DNA from: Acidiferrobacterales bacterium
GTDB lineage: Bacteria > Pseudomonadota > Gammaproteobacteria > Arenicellales > JAJDZL01
Assembly: GCA_028820695.1 (NCBI GenBank)
Contig: JAPPIB010000050.1
Span: 81,683 to 145,682, forward strand
Reading direction: 5' to 3'
Length of the DNA stretch: 64,000 nucleotides
The translations under genes and the position numbers were made by a program. Of this stretch, positions 9,856-19,090 are shown piece after piece (the stretch's first letter is position 1; each line of letters starts with the position of its first letter). Below the pieces are notes generated by a model that had not been told where the DNA came from, made no database searches, and saw only the letters and a program-made list of their open reading frames with translations.

Positions 9856-10656
9856 ATGGAACAGGAAGTGTATTGGAGGCTGGGTGTATTCTTCGCGATC
9901 CTGGCGGCGGTTGCGTTGTGGGAAACCATTTACCCCAAACGTCCATGGCAGTTATCGAGAGTGCGACGATGGACCAACCATATTTCGCTTTCGATACTCA
10001 ATACCGTCGTTGTCCGACTGGTGATTCCGCTGACAGCGGCGGCCTATGCGCTGACTCTGGAATCGGAGGGAGTTGGATTGCTGAACCTCGTGGACCTGCC
10101 GAACTGGATCGCGATTGTCATCGCAGTCCTGATTCTTGATCTTGCAATCTACGCTCAGCATGTGTGGTTTCACAAGTTGGAGTTTTTCTGGCGATTCCAT
10201 CGTATGCATCACACTGACCTCGACATTGACGTAACGACCGGTGTCCGCTTTCATCCAGTCGAAATCGTAATCTCCATGCTGATCAAGTTTGCGGTCATCT
10301 CTTTGCTGGGACCGCCCGCGATGGCGGTGATTGTGTTCGAGATTGTGCTGAATGCGACATCCATGTTCAACCATGGGAATGTTCGGATTCCAGTCCCGAT
10401 CGATCGCGTATTGCGGTTATTCCTGGTAACGCCTGACATGCATCGTGTGCATCACTCTGAGATCAGGACCGAGACCGACAGTAACTTCGGGTTCAATCTA
10501 CCGTGGTGGGATCGACTGTTCGGGACTTATCGCGATCAGCCCCAGGAAGGACATCTGGGCATGTCGATCGGCCTGCCGATATTTCGCGACGGTCAGGAAC
10601 TGCGGCTTGACCGACTGATCAGCCAGCCGTTTCGCAAGCCTCAGCCGGACCAGTAG
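9856..10656 (+). CDS. Sterol desaturase / fatty acid hydroxylase family membrane protein
   Basis: A 266-residue integral membrane di-iron enzyme. Histidine boxes are complete: HVWFH (His102, His106), HRMHH (115-119), FNHGN (His173) and HRVHH (196-200). Hydrophobic segments lie near residues 8-25, 45-65, 83-100 and 140-165. Such enzymes hydroxylate or desaturate lipids using O2. It starts six bases after the Mo operon and may be cotranscribed, but a functional link is not evident. The stop codon directly abuts the stop of the convergent aminotransferase. Confidence 0.88.
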   Translation: MEQEVYWRLGVFFAILAAVALWETIYPKRPWQLSRVRRWTNHISLSILNTVVVRLVIPLTAAAYALTLESEGVGLLNLVDLPNWIAIVIAVLILDLAIYAQHVWFHKLEFFWRFHRMHHTDLDIDVTTGVRFHPVEIVISMLIKFAVISLLGPPAMAVIVFEIVLNATSMFNHGNVRIPVPIDRVLRLFLVTPDMHRVHHSEIRTETDSNFGFNLPWWDRLFGTYRDQPQEGHLGMSIGLPIFRDGQELRLDRLISQPFRKPQPDQ

Positions 10657-12018
10657 CTAAGCGGCGACTGTGGACGACTTGATCGTTTTCAGTCCATCTT
10701 CAATGGACTGGTACAATCGGTCCACGATCATTTCTATGTGTGCCTCGTCAACGATATAGGGTGGTGCGAGCAGTACATGGTCACCGTTCTTGCCATCTAT
10801 TGTGCCGCCGCCGGGGTAGACCAGCAATCCATTTTTGTGGCAGGCCTGTTTCAACACTGAATGGAATTGCAGGCGCGGGTCGAAGGGTTCCCGGGTTTGG
10901 CTCTTGGCGACGAATTCGACGCCGACGAACAGACCCCGCCCTCGAATGTCGCCCACATTGGGGTGAGATCCGAGACGCTCGTTCAGCAAATTGACAAGCA
11001 GTTTACCCTGTCTAGTGACATTTTCGAGCAGGTTATCCTCCTCGATTGTCCGGATTACGGCCAGTGATGCCGCACAGGCTGTTGCGTGACCCATATAGGT
11101 GAAGCCGTTGGCCAGTGATCCTGAACCCTGCTGAAGCGTGTCGTAAATTTCGGAACTGCACATTGTGGCAGCGATCGGCTGGTAACCGGCACCCAGTCCT
11201 TTTGCCAGTATCACGATGTCGGGTATCACGCCGTCCTGCTCGCAACTGAAAAATGTTCCGGTTCGTCCACTTCCGCACATCACCTCATCGAGGATCAGCA
11301 ATATACCGTAGCGGTCGCATATCTGGCGAATCCGCTTCAGATAGCCATCAACCGGCGGCTGCACGCCAGCGGTGGCGCCACCGACGGTCTCGGCAACGAA
11401 ACCGATGACCGATTCCGGTCGAAGCTCAAGAATTTTCGCCTCCAACTCGTCGGCAATCCTCCTGCCGTATTCCTGTTCTGACTCATCGGCGCGCTGTTCG
11501 CGATAGGGATAGCATGGCGAAATTGCATGCGAATCGATGAGCAGCGGTCGATAGGGTTCCTTTCTCGACTCATGATGACCGACGGCAAGGACTCCCAATG
11601 TATTTCCGTGGTAACTTTGGCGACGGGATATGAAATGATTGCGTTTCGTCTGTCCTTTCTCAAAATAATATTGTCGTGCCAGTTTCAATGCCGACTCAAC
11701 AGCTTCGGACCCACCGGACAGAAACAAGGTATGCCTGATGTCGCCCGGTGCGAGCGCGGCCAGTTCTTCGGCCAGTTCTTCGGTAACGTCAGACGTAAAG
11801 AATCCGGAGTGAATATAGGGGAGCTGACTGATCTGTCTGTGAATTGCCTCGATTGGTGCGGGATGATTGTGTCCCAGGCAGCAAACCGCCGCCCCTCCGG
11901 AAGCGTCCAGATAGGAATTGTTCTGGTTATCGTAGACAAATAAACCCTCCCCATGCGATAAAGTTGGCAACGAATTGGATAGGCTTCTGTGTATTACGCT
12001 GGACACGGTGTACTCCAT
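10657..12018 (-). CDS. Class III PLP-dependent aminotransferase
   Basis: A 453-residue fold-type I, class III (omega) aminotransferase. PLP-binding residues are visible: SGGSEAVESALKLARQYY around residues 102-119, ILDEVMCGSGRTG with Asp244, and the Schiff-base Lys273 in LAKGLGAGYQP. These enzymes usually move amino groups from omega-amines or beta-amino acids to pyruvate or 2-oxoglutarate. The gene stands alone, convergent with the desaturase gene and divergent from the cyclodeaminase-like gene. The real substrate cannot be read from sequence. Confidence 0.9.
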   Translation of the reverse strand: MEYTVSSVIHRSLSNSLPTLSHGEGLFVYDNQNNSYLDASGGAAVCCLGHNHPAPIEAIHRQISQLPYIHSGFFTSDVTEELAEELAALAPGDIRHTLFLSGGSEAVESALKLARQYYFEKGQTKRNHFISRRQSYHGNTLGVLAVGHHESRKEPYRPLLIDSHAISPCYPYREQRADESEQEYGRRIADELEAKILELRPESVIGFVAETVGGATAGVQPPVDGYLKRIRQICDRYGILLILDEVMCGSGRTGTFFSCEQDGVIPDIVILAKGLGAGYQPIAATMCSSEIYDTLQQGSGSLANGFTYMGHATACAASLAVIRTIEEDNLLENVTRQGKLLVNLLNERLGSHPNVGDIRGRGLFVGVEFVAKSQTREPFDPRLQFHSVLKQACHKNGLLVYPGGGTIDGKNGDHVLLAPPYIVDEAHIEMIVDRLYQSIEDGLKTIKSSTVAA

Positions 12019-12498
12019 ACGAGAATGGTTGAAATCGAGCGCCTCGATCGGGAAGTCAGGTTAGCAGGAAGGTTCTGAACTTGACGACCGCAATGGTGAC
12101 ATTCGACAATTCGCCCCACCCGAAAAGACCGGTCAAGGCATGTTGGTGATGATCAGATAATCAGTTCAAGGCAAATATCAGCAACTGCGAATATTTTAAA
12201 CTTTTCGTTGCCACTTGAATGAAGCCATGTTGTGAGAGTTTTTCAGGCATGGACGGCGTCCTCGAGGCAACGTAGGCGAGCCTCGGGATCAGTTTTGTGA
12301 ACGTTCCATTCGGCTGCAACGTGCCTGAACTTCGCATCTGGTCTGATTTTGATTATTCGAATTGAAGCGAAATCGAGTGAATTGCAACTGACAACACTTG
12401 AATCGGCAGGATTCGATTGGTGTATAAAATCCCCGTTGTAGTTTCTCCAACTGATTGCAAGGACTTGCGTTGCTCTTTGTGGACCGGTGAGATCAGTA
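12019..12498. other. Non-coding divergent promoter region (480 bases)
   Basis: No gene is seen between the divergent aminotransferase and cyclodeaminase-like genes. A possible promoter for the rightward operon is TTGAAT (12398-12403) and TATAAA (12423-12428), but the 19-base spacing is long. A short inverted repeat, CGAGGC and GCCTCG, lies near 12264-12288. Confidence 0.4.
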
Positions 12499-13551
12499 AT
12501 GCTGCAAGTTGAACAGCTATCGAGTGCAAGTCAAATGAATGAGCTGGAACTGTTGTTCCTTTCAAACGACGATGTAGAGTCGTTGAACTTAGGCCTGAAG
12601 GAGGTTATGGACGTCATTGAGGCCGGGCTGATCGCGCATGGCCGGCAGAAAGTCATCATGCCCTCAAAAAGTCATCTCGTTCTGGATTTTCCGAACCGGT
12701 TGTTCAACATACTCAAAGGTTATGTGGAACCGGTCAACGTCGCCGGTGTGAAGGTCATTGGAGACTTCCACGACAACTTTCGGCATAACCTGCCGTCAGA
12801 ATTTGCGCTGGTAAATCTTTACGATCCTGAAACCGGTGTGCCATTCGCAATCGTCGACGGCACTTTGAATACCTGGATGCGAACAGGCGCGGTGACTGCA
12901 CTCGGTGCGAAGTATCTCGCCGACAGGAATTCCAGGGTGCTGGGCCATATCGGCGCTCGCGGTACGTCATGGTACAACGTACGGATGCTTGATCAGATTT
13001 TCGATTTCGAGGAAATTCGTGTTACCAGCCGACGACCTGAATCGAGAGAGCGGTTTGCGGATGTCTTGTCATCTGAACTCGGCAAGGAAATCAAAGTGAA
13101 GGATAACACCAAGGATACAGTAGCGGATGCCGATATCATCATTGACGCGTCGCGTCTGCTTGAGCATCAGATTCTAGTGGCTGATAAGGACGTGAAACCC
13201 GGCGCGCATGTCCAGGCGTACGGTGCGGTGTTATCCGTCGAAAGAAAATTGCCGTTTTCGGTTGATAAATTCGTAGTTGATGATTGGAATCAGTGCAAGA
13301 TTTCTCCTTACGGCCAGTTCGCTGACTTGGTCCAGCAGGGGGAGTTGCGTGATGAGCATGTGTATGCGGACGTTGGAGAAATTGCTGCGGGTCTGAAGCC
13401 GGGTCGGGAGTCGGATACAGAGCGCAGTCTTTTCTGGCATAAGGGGTTTGCGATAAGCGATATCATGCTGGGAAACCTGGCCGTGCAAAAAGCCAGGAAG
13501 CAGGGTGTCGGAACTCGACTCACATATTGCTCCCGCCCTCGCGACATGTAA
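12499..13551 (+). CDS. Ornithine cyclodeaminase / mu-crystallin family reductase
   Basis: A 350-residue protein of the ornithine cyclodeaminase/mu-crystallin family. The NAD(P)-binding region is seen as [17 protein letters not shown] followed by [15 protein letters not shown], and ADIIIDAS before the second strand set. Many bacterial members are not cyclodeaminases but delta1-pyrroline-2-carboxylate reductases. The aconitase X pair just downstream makes that role attractive, because AcnX-type cis-3-hydroxyproline dehydratases release this imine. I use ATG 12499 because GGTGAG sits at a good distance upstream; GTG 12487 and ATG 12535 are alternatives. Confidence 0.85.
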   Translation: MLQVEQLSSASQMNELELLFLSNDDVESLNLGLKEVMDVIEAGLIAHGRQKVIMPSKSHLVLDFPNRLFNILKGYVEPVNVAGVKVIGDFHDNFRHNLPSEFALVNLYDPETGVPFAIVDGTLNTWMRTGAVTALGAKYLADRNSRVLGHIGARGTSWYNVRMLDQIFDFEEIRVTSRRPESRERFADVLSSELGKEIKVKDNTKDTVADADIIIDASRLLEHQILVADKDVKPGAHVQAYGAVLSVERKLPFSVDKFVVDDWNQCKISPYGQFADLVQQGELRDEHVYADVGEIAAGLKPGRESDTERSLFWHKGFAISDIMLGNLAVQKARKQGVGTRLTYCSRPRDM

Positions 13552-13556
13552 GGAGG
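13550..13556 (+). promoter_or_regulatory. Strong ribosome-binding site of orn
   Basis: AAGGAGG, an almost perfect anti-16S complement, lies eight bases before ATG 13565 and overlaps the stop of the preceding gene. It decides the orn start against an in-frame candidate at 13505. Confidence 0.8.
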
Positions 13557-13564
13557 CCGCAGAG

Positions 13565-14143
13565 ATGACTGCTGATTCCGTTGTTCGAAAAAAGTCCAAT
13601 CTAGTTTGGATTGATCTTGAGATGACGGGGCTCTCCCCGCAAAATGACAGGATTATCGAAATCGCTTCCATTGTCACTGACATTCATCTGAACATCGTTG
13701 CGGAAGGACCGGAACTTGTCATCCACCAAAGCGATGAGCGCCTCAACGCCATGGATGAATGGAACACAAAAACACATGGGGAGAGTGGACTGATTGATCT
13801 TGTTCGAGCGTCCACGATTGATGAACAGGAAGCGGAACGGCAGACCCTCTCGTTCCTGAGACGTTATGCGACGAAAAATCGCTCGCCGCTATGCGGCAAT
13901 GCAATATGTCAGGATCGGCGATTTCTTGACCGATACATGCCGCAGGTTTCAGCATATCTCCACTATCGCCATCTGGATGTCAGCACAATCAAGGAACTTG
14001 CCAAACGTTGGCGGCCGGAATTGTTGCTGACGCAGACCAAGCGTAACCGACATCGCGCCAAGGACGACATCATGGAGTCTATCGAGGAACTGCGCAGGTA
14101 TCGGGATCAGTTCTTCCTGACCAACCCGATTGAGATCTGCTGA
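13565..14143 (+). CDS. orn: Oligoribonuclease
   Basis: A 192-residue DEDDh 3'-5' exonuclease that degrades 2-5-nt RNAs and pGpG, the last step of RNA and cyclic-di-GMP turnover. The first acidic motif is IDLEMTGL with Asp17 and Glu19. [18 protein letters not shown] carries the second, although the usual NSI(C/G)QD reads [21 protein letters not shown] holds the last His and Asp. It is normally a housekeeping gene of gammaproteobacteria, and here it sits between two genes of a probable hydroxyproline pathway. Confidence 0.95.
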   Translation: MTADSVVRKKSNLVWIDLEMTGLSPQNDRIIEIASIVTDIHLNIVAEGPELVIHQSDERLNAMDEWNTKTHGESGLIDLVRASTIDEQEAERQTLSFLRRYATKNRSPLCGNAICQDRRFLDRYMPQVSAYLHYRHLDVSTIKELAKRWRPELLLTQTKRNRHRAKDDIMESIEELRRYRDQFFLTNPIEIC

Positions 14144-14208
14144 CCGATTGCACCGGGAAGGCGACCGGGCAGACCGGGTGAACATCAAGCGCAAGAGAGC
14201 TTTCGGTC

Positions 14209-15459
14209 ATGACCTCTGACGTGAAGTTGACGAGTCACGAAAAGCAAATGCTGGATGGCCGGCATGGCTACCCCCGCCAATGGGCGATGGAACAGCAGCT
14301 GAAGGTAGCGCAATTCTTCGGTGCCGAGGATTTTGTCGAAGTGACTCAGGCTCATATCATGTGTGATACGGAATCGCTGGGCGAGGCCGGAATCGCACAT
14401 GTCGAGAAACTTGCGCGAAGCAGTGAGGAAAGCCGAAAAGTGGTGATTCCTGCAGTTACTGATCCCAGGGGGATCGAGTTCAGTCACTACCGGCGGTTTG
14501 GTCAGCCTGAAGAGTTTGCAAGGCGTGAGCAACGCCTCATTGACGCCTTGCAGGCCATGGGTGTTCTGATGACTGATACGTGTATCAACTACCAGACTGT
14601 AGCGCCACCGGTATTCGGCGAACACCTCGCCTTTGGCGATACCGGATCGGTGATTTACGCGAACAGTGTTTTCGGAGCGCGCAGCAATTTCGAAGGTGGA
14701 CCGGCCGCGTTATCTGCCGCGCTGACAGGGCGAGTCCCGCGCTATGGGTATCATCTTGATGAGTGTCGGGTTGCCATCCATCATTTTCGGGTGGACTTCC
14801 GTCCCCGTACGCTTTCTGATTGGGGTGCTTTGGGTGCCGTGATTGGAAGGGAGGCGGGCTCTTACTGGAACACCCCGTGGATTTCTGGAATAGACAGAAG
14901 TCCAACTTCCGATGAGCTGAAGCACTTCGGAGCTGCTATGGCGAGTTACGGGTCAGTTCCGCTATTTCACATTCAAGGCGTTACACCGCAAGCGCTCAAT
15001 TGCGAAAAGTTCGCGGGTGAGACGTATGGAACGCCCGTCAGCATTAGCCGCGCAGACATCGAGCGGATGTATGCCAAGGCGGACCGGTCAGTCAAGGTAG
15101 ATGTTGTCGTATTTGCGGCGCCGCAGGTGTCCTTGTTCGAGGTGCAGGACATAGTCAGGTTTCTTGACGGTCGTCGGATCAATCCTTCAACTGAACTCCT
15201 CATTGCCACCTCGCCTGAAATCAAGTCGGCCTGTGACCGGTTTGGTCTGACCGAACAGTTGGAGCAATCTGGGGCCACGGTGTTAAGCGGTGTGTGTTTC
15301 TATCAGATGTACGCGAGAGAACTCGGTCAATTGAACGATTGGAGAATGCTTGTCAGCAATTCAGCGAAGCTGGTGAACATCATTGCGGGTTACGGCTACG
15401 AGCCCAAGCTTGCGACAATGCAACAGTGTGTTGATGCGGCGCTAACCGGTGTTCTATGA
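14209..15459 (+). CDS. Aconitase X large (catalytic) subunit
   Basis: A 416-residue AcnX (formerly DUF521) catalytic subunit. Family landmarks are KLTSHEKQMLDGRHG at the N-terminus, HIMCDTESLGEAG, DTCINYQTVAPPVFGEH, FGARSNFEGGPAAL, YGYHLDECRVAIH and a C-terminal VSNSAKLVNIIAGYG. Conserved Cys residues fit an Fe-S dehydratase. Characterised bacterial two-subunit members dehydrate cis-3-hydroxy-L-proline; archaeal ones act on mevalonate 5-phosphate. The OCD-family gene upstream favours the hydroxyproline reaction. Overlaps the small-subunit gene by four bases. Confidence 0.9.
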   Translation: MTSDVKLTSHEKQMLDGRHGYPRQWAMEQQLKVAQFFGAEDFVEVTQAHIMCDTESLGEAGIAHVEKLARSSEESRKVVIPAVTDPRGIEFSHYRRFGQPEEFARREQRLIDALQAMGVLMTDTCINYQTVAPPVFGEHLAFGDTGSVIYANSVFGARSNFEGGPAALSAALTGRVPRYGYHLDECRVAIHHFRVDFRPRTLSDWGALGAVIGREAGSYWNTPWISGIDRSPTSDELKHFGAAMASYGSVPLFHIQGVTPQALNCEKFAGETYGTPVSISRADIERMYAKADRSVKVDVVVFAAPQVSLFEVQDIVRFLDGRRINPSTELLIATSPEIKSACDRFGLTEQLEQSGATVLSGVCFYQMYARELGQLNDWRMLVSNSAKLVNIIAGYGYEPKLATMQQCVDAALTGVL

Positions 15460-15875
15460 CAATGAATGAGACGATTATCCGATGCTCAGCGGGAATGGGC
15501 AACCCTATATCCGGGGTAGCATTGTCTGCCAGCGATGATTTCAGCGCCCGATATGATCTGGATCGAATACGGGGTGTATTTTCCCGCCCTTCGCATAAGT
15601 TATATGGGGAAAGTTACGTCGGAAAGATTCTGGTTTTGAATACCGCGAAGGGCGGAGTCGCTACTGCCTGGATGCTCCTGGATATGGTATCGAGAGGTTT
15701 GGCACCTGCCGCATTGATTCTAAACCGTGCGAATCCGATTATGGTGCAGGGTGCCGCATTTGCGGAGCTTACGCTGATGCATGGCTTTGATGTTGATATC
15801 CCAACCCAAGTTGAGACCGGCGAATTGATCAGGGTCGATCCTGTCGCAAAACACCTGATCAAGAACCACTGTTGA
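15456..15875 (+). CDS. Aconitase X small (swivel) subunit
   Basis: A 139-residue AcnX swivel-domain subunit (formerly DUF126), homologous to aconitase domain 4. Typical segments are IRCSAGMGNPISGVALSASD near the start, FSRPSHKLYGESYVGKILVL, NTAKGGVATAWMLLDM and LNRANPIMVQGAAFAEL. It closes the active site over the large subunit. The ATGA overlap with the large-subunit stop indicates coupled translation. Confidence 0.9.
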   Translation: MTMNETIIRCSAGMGNPISGVALSASDDFSARYDLDRIRGVFSRPSHKLYGESYVGKILVLNTAKGGVATAWMLLDMVSRGLAPAALILNRANPIMVQGAAFAELTLMHGFDVDIPTQVETGELIRVDPVAKHLIKNHC

Positions 15876-15947
15876 CGGTTGGAATTTCTGTATCCATCGA
15901 CCGCAATTCGCCGCAATCTATCGGGCTTCATCGTGAATGCTGTTTGA

Positions 15948-15953
15948 TATAAT
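15948..15953 (+). promoter_or_regulatory. Candidate -10 box upstream of tRNA-Lys
   Basis: A perfect TATAAT lies 145 bases upstream of the tRNA. No convincing -35 is seen at 16-18 bases. It is a plausible start for a tRNA precursor with a long leader. Confidence 0.3.
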
Positions 15954-16097
15954 CCATTTCTGTTATTCAGTTCGGGTGTCTTGTCTGCAAATCCTCATCT
16001 TGTCGATCAACAAGCAGACCAATCCAGATACCAGAAAATCAACGGCGATCGGTGTGAACTTCGCCGTTTGTACTGTAGATTTGAGTTCCTGAATTGC

Positions 16098-16173
16098 GGG
16101 CCGTTAGCTCAGTCGGTAGAGCATCTGACTTTTAATCAGGGTGTCGCAGGTTCGATTCCTGCACGGCCCACCA
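16098..16173 (+). tRNA. tRNA-Lys (anticodon TTT)
   Basis: A complete 76-base cloverleaf with encoded CCA. The acceptor stem GGGCCGT pairs with ACGGCCC (16163-16169), discriminator A at 16170, and CCA at 16171-16173. The D-arm contains AGCTCAGTCGGTAGAGC, the anticodon loop ACTTTTAAT carries TTT, and the T-arm is GCAGGTTCGATTCCTGC. A single tRNA, with no adjacent integrase. Confidence 0.97.
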
Positions 16174-16463
16174 AATACAGAGAAACGCTGACAATATCCC
16201 AACTAACAGATATCACTTAAACCAAATTTGACCCCACACGGTTGCTACAACTTTGGAGTGATGCACAAACGATGATTGAATCAGCAATTGACTGAGACCC
16301 GGATATTTTGGGTGGCGCTCCAGTCTATCGCAGCACCCGAGTTCGCCGCTTTTTTCAGCCCCGCCACGCACGTCTTTTCGCAATATCTCCGGTCTATTAG
16401 GATCGCAAATAACCAACTGAGCCGGTGTACTTTGACTCGATTCAGTTCTGTTTGGTCAGGGAG

Positions 16464-17546
16464 TCAATTCGTCTGTTCCTGCAATGCCCTTTGTTGACTC
16501 AAAAAATCAAACGTATCGCTTGATGTCCGTTTTGATTCTGCAATGCTAAGGGGTGTGTGACCTTCAACATTCTCGATACAGATTTGAGCGCCGTGCTCGA
16601 CGAGAAGGTTTATGACGACGTTCTTTCCGCGTCGACTGCAACACGACCCGTAGGGAATCATTGAATCATGCGTATCCTGTGCGTCATCCGCCGTTGCAAT
16701 ATGCAATGGCGTATTGTTCGCTGAGTCTCTGGAGTCGATCTGAGCGCCGCGCGCCAACAGAAGATCCGCAGTTTCAGGAGAATTGAACCATGCTGCCAGA
16801 TGTAACGGAGTCGCACCGGAAAAATTACGGACATCTGCCGGTGCACCATGGTCAAGCAAAACTTCCGCGACATCACTCATATTCGTTGAGGCGGCAAGAT
16901 GCAGCGGAGTGTTTCCACCTTCGTCCTGTTGGTCAAACGTCGCTCCGTGCTCAAGCATTATGCGAACAGCTCTGGCCGGATCCTGTAACTTCATACCGAA
17001 TCTCGAGAACTGCCCGCCAAGAAAAATAGCAACCCGGCTGTCCGCGCGATACATGGCGAGCCAATGGAGCATTGTCCGGGACTCCCGGTCCTTTGCATCC
17101 ACAGCAAACCCATTGCGCAACAGTGCACGCAGGGCCTTGTCCGAACCTGCGCAAAGTGCACAGTGCACCGGGTTCAGGTCGGGATATGCGGAGGTTTCAA
17201 ATGCCGCACCGTATTCAAACAGAAACTTCATGCATTCGACAGAATCAACACTGGCAGCAATATGCAACGGCGTCAGTTCTCGCACTGCCCAGAAATTGGC
17301 ATCCTCGAACCGGACTCCGAATCTCTTCATCCGTTTTCGGAAAGATAGTGGGGGCTTTTCGAAGACTCCGAAAACATTGGATGCCACTGCTTGTGCGTCC
17401 GCTCCACAACTCAGCAGATACTGGACCGCTGAGACATCTTTATCGATTACTGCCCAGTGCAAGTGGGTAAATCCAAATTTGTCCGTCTTGGTCGGTTCAG
17501 GATCGACACCTAACTTTTCGGCGAATGAAATTGTTTTTCTTTCCAT
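16464..17546 (-). CDS. Ankyrin-repeat protein
   Basis: A 360-residue protein made largely of ankyrin repeats; no signal peptide or membrane segment is apparent. Repeats are seen near residues 26-55 (GFTHLHWAVIDKD), 90-120 (LTPLHIAASVDS), 123-150, 155-175, 215-245 (GNTPLHLAASTN), 247-278 (GATPLHLAAWFN) and 280-345. A short charged insertion rich in Lys and Arg (FRKRMKRFG) lies between the first two repeats. The repeats mediate protein binding; partner and role are unknown. The gene is isolated, and its neighbours give no clue. Confidence 0.85.
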   Translation of the reverse strand: MERKTISFAEKLGVDPEPTKTDKFGFTHLHWAVIDKDVSAVQYLLSCGADAQAVASNVFGVFEKPPLSFRKRMKRFGVRFEDANFWAVRELTPLHIAASVDSVECMKFLFEYGAAFETSAYPDLNPVHCALCAGSDKALRALLRNGFAVDAKDRESRTMLHWLAMYRADSRVAIFLGGQFSRFGMKLQDPARAVRIMLEHGATFDQQDEGGNTPLHLAASTNMSDVAEVLLDHGAPADVRNFSGATPLHLAAWFNSPETADLLLARGAQIDSRDSANNTPLHIATADDAQDTHDSMIPYGSCCSRRGKNVVINLLVEHGAQICIENVEGHTPLSIAESKRTSSDTFDFLSQQRALQEQTN

Positions 17547-17640
17547 GGCGTTTGATTCCAGTCAGCAGCAGACTTGCCCCTCCAAGTCATCATACCACTA
17601 CTGCGCGTTTCGGAATAGCGCCATGCCCTGACGCGCATAC

Positions 17641-17671
17641 TGAAAGCCTGCGTCATTGACGCAGGCTTTCA
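17641..17671. repeat. Perfect 14-bp inverted repeat, 3-base loop
   Basis: TGAAAGCCTGCGTC (17641-17654), loop ATT, and GACGCAGGCTTTCA (17658-17671) are exact complements. It lies between two divergent genes, so it is not a normal terminator for either, and no T-run follows. Regulatory site or extragenic palindrome are both possible. Confidence 0.6.
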
Positions 17672-17836
17672 GCGTTGACTGTCTTCGGTTACCCGTCCAG
17701 CCAGACAAGCTCCGGAAGCTCGGATGAACACCAAAACCAATCCGATCAACCGCAGTAAAAATGAAACGTTGCAATCCTTTAAGTTCTTTTGTCTGGTGTT
17801 GATCCCAATTCAGGCAAACTTCTTCAGAATTTCGCC

Positions 17837-17865
17837 TTGAAATAAATCGACTTCGACACTATAAG
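17837..17865 (+). promoter_or_regulatory. Sigma70-type promoter of the alcohol dehydrogenase gene
   Basis: TTGAAA (17837-17842, 5 of 6 to consensus) and TATAAG (17860-17865, 5 of 6) are separated by exactly 17 bases. Transcription would start near 17872, giving a leader of about 47 bases. Confidence 0.55.
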
Positions 17866-17918
17866 TATCTTGATTGCCAGGTAAATGTAGATGTGTCGTT
17901 TGGCAAGTATTTTTTCCT

Positions 17919-19007
17919 ATGAAAGCAGCAGTTTTGCACGAACCGCATCAACCACTCATCATCGAGGAGGTTGATATATCCAACCCAAAATCGCGCGAGG
18001 TCCTGATTCGTACCGCCGCTGTCGGGGTCTGTCATTCGGATTTGCACTACATTGATGGCCATTACGCAACTCCGTTACCAACTGTGCTTGGGCATGAGGC
18101 CTCAGGCATTGTGGAAAAAGTCGGTTCGGAGGTGAACTATGTGAAACCAGGTGACTATGTCATAACCTGTCTCTCGGTTTTTTGTGGTTACTGTGAATTT
18201 TGCGTAACCGGCCGGCCGTTCAGCTGCGCCAATCCAAAAACCGCGCGGGCAGACCATGAGTCACCGCGGTTGTCGCAAGATGGGAAAGTTGTTCACCAGT
18301 TTTACGATCTGTCCTCATTTGCTGAACAGATGCTGATTCATGAACATGCTCTGGTAAGGATTCGAAGAGATATGCCGCTTGATCGGGCTGCGCTGATCGG
18401 GTGTGCGGTAACGACCGGTGTCGGTGCCGTAGTCAACACTGCAGACATTGAAGTCGGCGCGACTGTTGCCGTAATCGGATGTGGAGGCGTCGGACTCAGT
18501 GCAATAAATGGTGCTGCGATTGCCGGTGCCGGGCAAATCATTGCCATTGATGTTGCGGACTCGAAACTTGAGGTTGCCCGGCAGTTCGGAGCAACCGATA
18601 CCATCAACAGTATCGATCTTGATCCAGTGGAAATGGTGAGGGAATTGACATCCGGTGGTGTCGAGTACTCGTTTGAGGCATTGGGGACGAAACCGACCAG
18701 CGAGCAAGCGTTTGAAATGCTGCGCCGATCTGGCGTGGCGACGATTGTCGGAATGGTGCCAGAGGGACAGATGATTGAAATCGAAGGTGCTGAACTGATT
18801 AACGACAAGCGGTTGCAGGGATCCAATATGGGGTCCAATCGATTTCGCGTAGACATGCCGCGCTACGTGGATTTCTACCTGCGAGGCCAATTGAAGTTGG
18901 ACAAGATGATTTCAAAGCGCATCGCGCTTGAGAATATCAATGAAGCCTTTGATGACATGAAGCGAGGTGAGATTGTTCGTTCCGTAATAGTCTTCAATCA
19001 GGAGTGA
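17919..19007 (+). CDS. Zinc-dependent alcohol dehydrogenase (MDR family)
   Basis: A 362-residue medium-chain alcohol dehydrogenase. The catalytic zinc site includes Cys39-type VGVCHSDLHY and GHEASGIVEKVG; the structural zinc loop CGYCEFCVTGRPFSC has all four Cys. The Rossmann motif VIGCGGVGLSAINGAAIAGA binds NAD(P). The overall pattern resembles class III/NDMA-type alcohol dehydrogenases acting on primary alcohols. ATG 17919 gives MKAAVLHEP, the family start; an in-frame start at 17874 lies at the predicted transcription start and is rejected. It stands alone under its own promoter. Confidence 0.92.
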   Translation: MKAAVLHEPHQPLIIEEVDISNPKSREVLIRTAAVGVCHSDLHYIDGHYATPLPTVLGHEASGIVEKVGSEVNYVKPGDYVITCLSVFCGYCEFCVTGRPFSCANPKTARADHESPRLSQDGKVVHQFYDLSSFAEQMLIHEHALVRIRRDMPLDRAALIGCAVTTGVGAVVNTADIEVGATVAVIGCGGVGLSAINGAAIAGAGQIIAIDVADSKLEVARQFGATDTINSIDLDPVEMVRELTSGGVEYSFEALGTKPTSEQAFEMLRRSGVATIVGMVPEGQMIEIEGAELINDKRLQGSNMGSNRFRVDMPRYVDFYLRGQLKLDKMISKRIALENINEAFDDMKRGEIVRSVIVFNQE

Positions 19008-19090
19008 TTCAAGTAGGCGCAGATTGCCTTGTCATGCAATCGTGAGCAATTGAATCTAAGGTTCTGTCAATACTATGGAGGGTTTGACCT

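Noticed and set aside
15981..16220. 79-codon frame spanning tRNA-Lys
   Set aside because: It includes the whole tRNA gene and has no family features.
16098..16463. Integrative element at the tRNA-Lys 3' end
   Set aside because: No integrase and no direct repeat of the tRNA 3' end found in the following sequence.
16783..17631. 282-codon plus-strand frame over the ankyrin gene
   Set aside because: Antisense to regular ankyrin repeats; its low-complexity Ser/Ala/Pro content reflects those repeats.
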